Positions 5,296 to 8,145 of a DNA stretch of 8,145 bases are shown here, one piece after another. Both the position numbers and the translations under genes were made by a program. The notes beneath the pieces are model-generated. The model saw only the letters and a program-made list of their open reading frames with translations, did no database searches and was not told the DNA's origin. Position 1 is the first letter of the stretch. The number at the start of each line of letters is the position of its first letter. Origin of the DNA: Syntrophomonadaceae bacterium (lineage in GTDB: Bacteria > Bacillota > Dethiobacteria > DTU022); the NCBI GenBank assembly GCA_007119335.1, contig SKPU01000116.1, forward strand, positions 1 through 8,145. Direction: 5' to 3'.

Positions 5296-7707
5296 ATGGC
5301 CATTGAAAAACTAAACAAAAAAGCGCTCCGGGCGGTAAGTGACTTAAAAAATGTTAACTTTAAAACTACTGCCGAGGTAGATCCTCTGCAAGGAATGCTT
5401 GGACAGGAAAGAGCGGTTAAAGCTACCGAGTTTGGCCTGCGCATCAAGCGCCCGGGCTATAATATATTTATGACCGGTTTGCCAGGCACCGGAAAATCCA
5501 GCTATGCTCAATCGATTGTGAAAAAGCTATCTGCTGAAGAAGCGGTTCCCGATGACTGGGTTTATGTTTATAACTTTGAGAATCCCGGCGAGCCGCTCGC
5601 TTTAAACCTTCCCGCCGGATCAGGAACCGATTTACGTCAGAACATTGAAGAATTGCTGGAAGATTTGAAAGAGACTATCCCCAAGGCTTTTGACGGAGAA
5701 GATTATGAAACTCAGAAGAATGCTTATGTCAAGGAGTTTCAGGAAGCGCGGGCCGAACACTTAGAGGAGCTTAACAAGTTCGCCCAGGAAAAGGGATTTG
5801 CCTTAAAAAGAACCAGTTCGGGATTTGTAACAATTCCGCTGCATGAGGGTGAACAGGTTGATGAAGATGAATACAGCAAGTTAGATCCGGAAACCAGGGA
5901 AGAAATGGAGAAAAAATCTACGGAAGTGCAGATCAAAGCCATGGAAATCATGCGCCGGGTTCAAAAGCTGGAAAAAGATCTGAAAGAAAAGCTTAAAGAA
6001 CTCGATAAAAAAATTGGCTATACGGCGGTCGGCCATCTTTTCAGCGACCTTTTGGAAGAATATGATCAGTATCCGGCAGTTAAAGATTATTTGCAGGCTT
6101 TTCAGGAAGATGTAATCTCCAACCTGTCAGATTTCAGAAGTGATGAGGAAGAACAGCAAAATCCGCTGTTAATGTTTCAGCAGCAGAGTCAAAAACAGAG
6201 TGACCGGCGCTATGAGGTGAATTTATTTGTCGATAACCGGCATAGTGAAGGCGCGCCCATGGTTTATGAAACTAATCCTTCTTACTATAACCTGGTCGGG
6301 CGGGTCGAGTATGAGAACCGGTTTGGGACAGTGGTGACAGATTTTTCAATGATCAAACCCGGTGCACTGCACAGGGCTAACGGGGGCTACCTGATTTTGC
6401 AGGCCAGGGATTTGCTGACCTCAGTCCAGTCCTGGGAAGTTTTAAAGCGTGTTTTGCGGACCGGGGAGATCCGTATTGAGAATATCAGTGAGCATTTTGG
6501 GCTGGTGGCCATGTCGACCCTGCGACCACAGCCCATACCGCTTGATATAAAAGTTGTCATGATTGGTAATCCTTTTATTTATCAACTGCTTTACCATTAC
6601 GATGAAGATTTTCGCAAGTTGTTTAAAATAAAATCTGATTTTGATACGGAAATGGATCGTGAAGACGACAATTTTAGTAAGATGGCCAGCTTTATTTCTT
6701 TTCACTGCGATAAACAACAGCTGCGTCATTTTGATAGCTCAGCGGTCGCCGAAATCGTTGAATACAGTACCTGGCTTACCGAAAAGCAGGACAAGTTAAG
6801 TACCCGCTTTAATGAAATAGTTGATCTGCTGGTTGAAGCAGACACCTGGGCTGACTTAGAAGGAAAGGACCTGATTGGCAGAGAGGATGTTGAAAAGGCC
6901 CTGGAAGAAATGGTTTACCGGTCTGATAAGATCGAGCAGAAAATTTTAGAATCAATCGAAAGCGAGGAGATTTTGCTTGATCTGGAAGGTGAAAAAGTTG
7001 GCCAGGTAAATGCTCTTTCTGTGATTGACCAGGGCGATTATCGTTTCGGACGTCCTTCCAGGATCACCGCTTCAACCTACCCCGGCCGGAAAGGGATCAT
7101 TAATATTGAGCGGGAAAGTGATTTAAGCGGAAACATTCATAGTAAGGGAGTCTTAATCCTGAACGGTTATCTCGGATCCCGTTATGGTTCGCTGACCCCG
7201 CTTAATCTAAGCGCCAGTTTATGTTTTGAACAGTCCTACGGGGGCGTTGACGGTGACAGCGCTTCTGCGGCTGAACTGTTCTGCCTTCTCTCCAGCCTGG
7301 GGGAAGTCCCCCTGAGGCAGGACCTTGCTGTTACCGGTTCGATTAATCAAAAAGGAGAGATTCAACCGGTTGGCGGAATCAACAATAAGATTGAAGGTTA
7401 TTTTATGTCCTGCAAGAAAAAGGGCCTCACCGGAACGCAGGGTGTAATCGTGCCAGAAAAGAACCGCAAATCATTAATGCTTAAAAAAGAAGTGGTTGAA
7501 GCGGTTGAAAATGGCCAGTTTAACATATATACCATTAAAACCGCAGACGATGGCTTAGAACTGCTAAGCGGGTTGGCGGCCGGTGAAGTCACCGAGGATG
7601 GCAAGTTCAGCGATGGTAGTTTTAATGATCAGGTGCTGCAGAAACTTAAGCACTTCAATGAAGTTTTAAAGAGACAGCAGGAATCACCGGCCCAGGATTC
7701 ACAATAA
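5296..7707 (+). CDS. Lon-family ATP-dependent serine protease (AAA_32/YcbZ-like)
   Basis: An 803-residue AAA+ protease, probably cytoplasmic protein quality control or regulated proteolysis; substrates are unknown. The Walker A motif GLPGTGKSS (61-69, Lys67) is intact. A charged, probably coiled-coil insertion spans about 192-240. The segment where Walker B is expected reads GALHRANGGYLILQARDLL (356-374), with Gln-Ala where LonB-type proteins have Asp-Glu. DEDFRKLF (436-443) is a likely arginine-finger region with Arg440. The protease domain begins near 569 and has the Lon dyad: Ser655 in DGDSAS and Lys698 in GGINNK, 43 residues apart as in E. coli Lon. There is no classical Lon N-terminal substrate domain and no transmembrane helix of the archaeal LonB kind. 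It follows nth by 22 bases, which suggests co-transcription more than a shared function. Confidence 0.93.
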   Translation: MAIEKLNKKALRAVSDLKNVNFKTTAEVDPLQGMLGQERAVKATEFGLRIKRPGYNIFMTGLPGTGKSSYAQSIVKKLSAEEAVPDDWVYVYNFENPGEPLALNLPAGSGTDLRQNIEELLEDLKETIPKAFDGEDYETQKNAYVKEFQEARAEHLEELNKFAQEKGFALKRTSSGFVTIPLHEGEQVDEDEYSKLDPETREEMEKKSTEVQIKAMEIMRRVQKLEKDLKEKLKELDKKIGYTAVGHLFSDLLEEYDQYPAVKDYLQAFQEDVISNLSDFRSDEEEQQNPLLMFQQQSQKQSDRRYEVNLFVDNRHSEGAPMVYETNPSYYNLVGRVEYENRFGTVVTDFSMIKPGALHRANGGYLILQARDLLTSVQSWEVLKRVLRTGEIRIENISEHFGLVAMSTLRPQPIPLDIKVVMIGNPFIYQLLYHYDEDFRKLFKIKSDFDTEMDREDDNFSKMASFISFHCDKQQLRHFDSSAVAEIVEYSTWLTEKQDKLSTRFNEIVDLLVEADTWADLEGKDLIGREDVEKALEEMVYRSDKIEQKILESIESEEILLDLEGEKVGQVNALSVIDQGDYRFGRPSRITASTYPGRKGIINIERESDLSGNIHSKGVLILNGYLGSRYGSLTPLNLSASLCFEQSYGGVDGDSASAAELFCLLSSLGEVPLRQDLAVTGSINQKGEIQPVGGINNKIEGYFMSCKKKGLTGTQGVIVPEKNRKSLMLKKEVVEAVENGQFNIYTIKTADDGLELLSGLAAGEVTEDGKFSDGSFNDQVLQKLKHFNEVLKRQQESPAQDSQ

Positions 7708-7725
7708 GTTTAGATCACATCAAAC

Positions 7726-7730
7726 GAGGG
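7726..7730 (+). promoter_or_regulatory. Ribosome binding site for trmL
   Basis: GAGGG lies 11 bases before the ATG at 7742, within the 34-base gap after the protease gene. It is slightly distant but is the only purine-rich candidate. Confidence 0.55.
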
Positions 7731-7741
7731 ATAGCTAATTT

Positions 7742-8145
7742 ATGGACCTGGTTTTAGTAGAGCCGGAAATACCGCAGAATACGGGAAATGTCGCCCGGAC
7801 ATGCGTTATGACCGGAACAAGGCTGCACCTGGTTGAACCACTCGGGTTTTCACTGTCTGAAAGGGAAGTGCGCCGTTCAGGCCTGGATTACTGGCAGTAC
7901 CTGGATTTAAAGGTGCACCGGGATTTTAACGATCTGAAAAAAGCCTATCCCGCCGCGCGGTTTGTATTTCTTACGACCCGGGGCAGCCAGCTTTATCACC
8001 AACTCGAATACCGGCCGGATGACTTTCTTGTTTTCGGTAGCGAAACGAAAGGGCTGGATCAGGGTATACTGGAAGAAGCTGAAGTGGTGGTCCGGATCCC
8101 GATGGTAGATCAGATCCCGCGTTCTTTGAACCTGGGAAATTCTGC
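7742..8145 (+). CDS. trmL: tRNA (cytidine(34)-2'-O)-methyltransferase, 3'-truncated by window edge
   Basis: A SPOUT-family enzyme that 2'-O-methylates the wobble nucleotide of leucine tRNAs using S-adenosylmethionine. The frame is open from the ATG to the window edge: 134 complete codons, against a usual length near 155. Family motifs are visible: EPEIPQNTGN (7-16) at the N-terminus, FGSETKGL (98-105), IPM followed by PRSLNLGNS (126-134), which is the start of the knotted cofactor site. LNLGNS has Gly132 where LNLSNS or LNLSNA is usual. Only the last 20 or so residues should be missing. It follows the protease gene by 34 bases and is probably in the same transcript. Confidence 0.94.
   Translation, partial: MDLVLVEPEIPQNTGNVARTCVMTGTRLHLVEPLGFSLSEREVRRSGLDYWQYLDLKVHRDFNDLKKAYPAARFVFLTTRGSQLYHQLEYRPDDFLVFGSETKGLDQGILEEAEVVVRIPMVDQIPRSLNLGNS

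Noticed and set aside
7681..7700. Inverted repeat GAATC/GATTC at the end of the protease gene
   Set aside because: Five pairs around a 10-base loop with no T-run after it; it overlaps coding sequence and is likely chance.
1..8145. Mobile element, CRISPR, phage or defence system
   Set aside because: No repeats, transposase, integrase, spacer array or defence-protein motif was seen; all genes are metabolic or housekeeping.

Overview
All seven protein-coding genes in this window lie on the + strand and are tightly packed. Each has an intact reading frame. The first and last are cut by the window edges. Strong purine-rich Shine-Dalgarno sites, one TTG start and the family mix (malic enzyme, soluble fumarate-reductase-like pair, family III CoA-transferase fold, an 800-residue Lon-like protease) suggest an anaerobic Firmicute of the Clostridia, perhaps a Peptococcaceae-like or syntrophic lineage. 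That placement rests on remembered family resemblance, not on a search.

Region 1 (1-4525) looks like one metabolic operon. It holds the 3' part of a malic enzyme, a small protein with one [2Fe-2S] and two [4Fe-4S] binding motifs, a fumarate reductase/succinate dehydrogenase-type flavoprotein, and a CaiB/BaiF-family protein whose catalytic residues match alpha-methylacyl-CoA racemase. The iron-sulfur protein and flavoprotein probably form a soluble or peripheral fumarate/succinate oxidoreductase, because no membrane-anchor subunit is encoded here. Together with malic enzyme this suggests a C4-dicarboxylate module: malate to pyruvate and CO2 on one side, fumarate/succinate redox on the other. 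The last gene starts inside the flavoprotein stop codon (TAATG), which implies translational coupling.

Region 2 (4526-4625) is the only sizeable intergenic gap. It has a T-rich pyrimidine tract followed by a good sigma-A-type promoter (TTTACC, 17 bp, TATAAT). The predicted transcription start falls on the ATG of the next gene, so that message may be leaderless.

Region 3 (4626-8145) is a housekeeping cluster: endonuclease III (nth), a Lon-family ATP-dependent protease of the AAA_32/YcbZ-like type, and the 5' part of the tRNA 2'-O-methyltransferase trmL.

I see no RNA genes, mobile elements, CRISPR arrays or phage genes. The most unusual parts are the reduced fumarate-reductase-like pair with its racemase-like partner, and the possibly leaderless nth. 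Most of the rest is ordinary chromosomal sequence.
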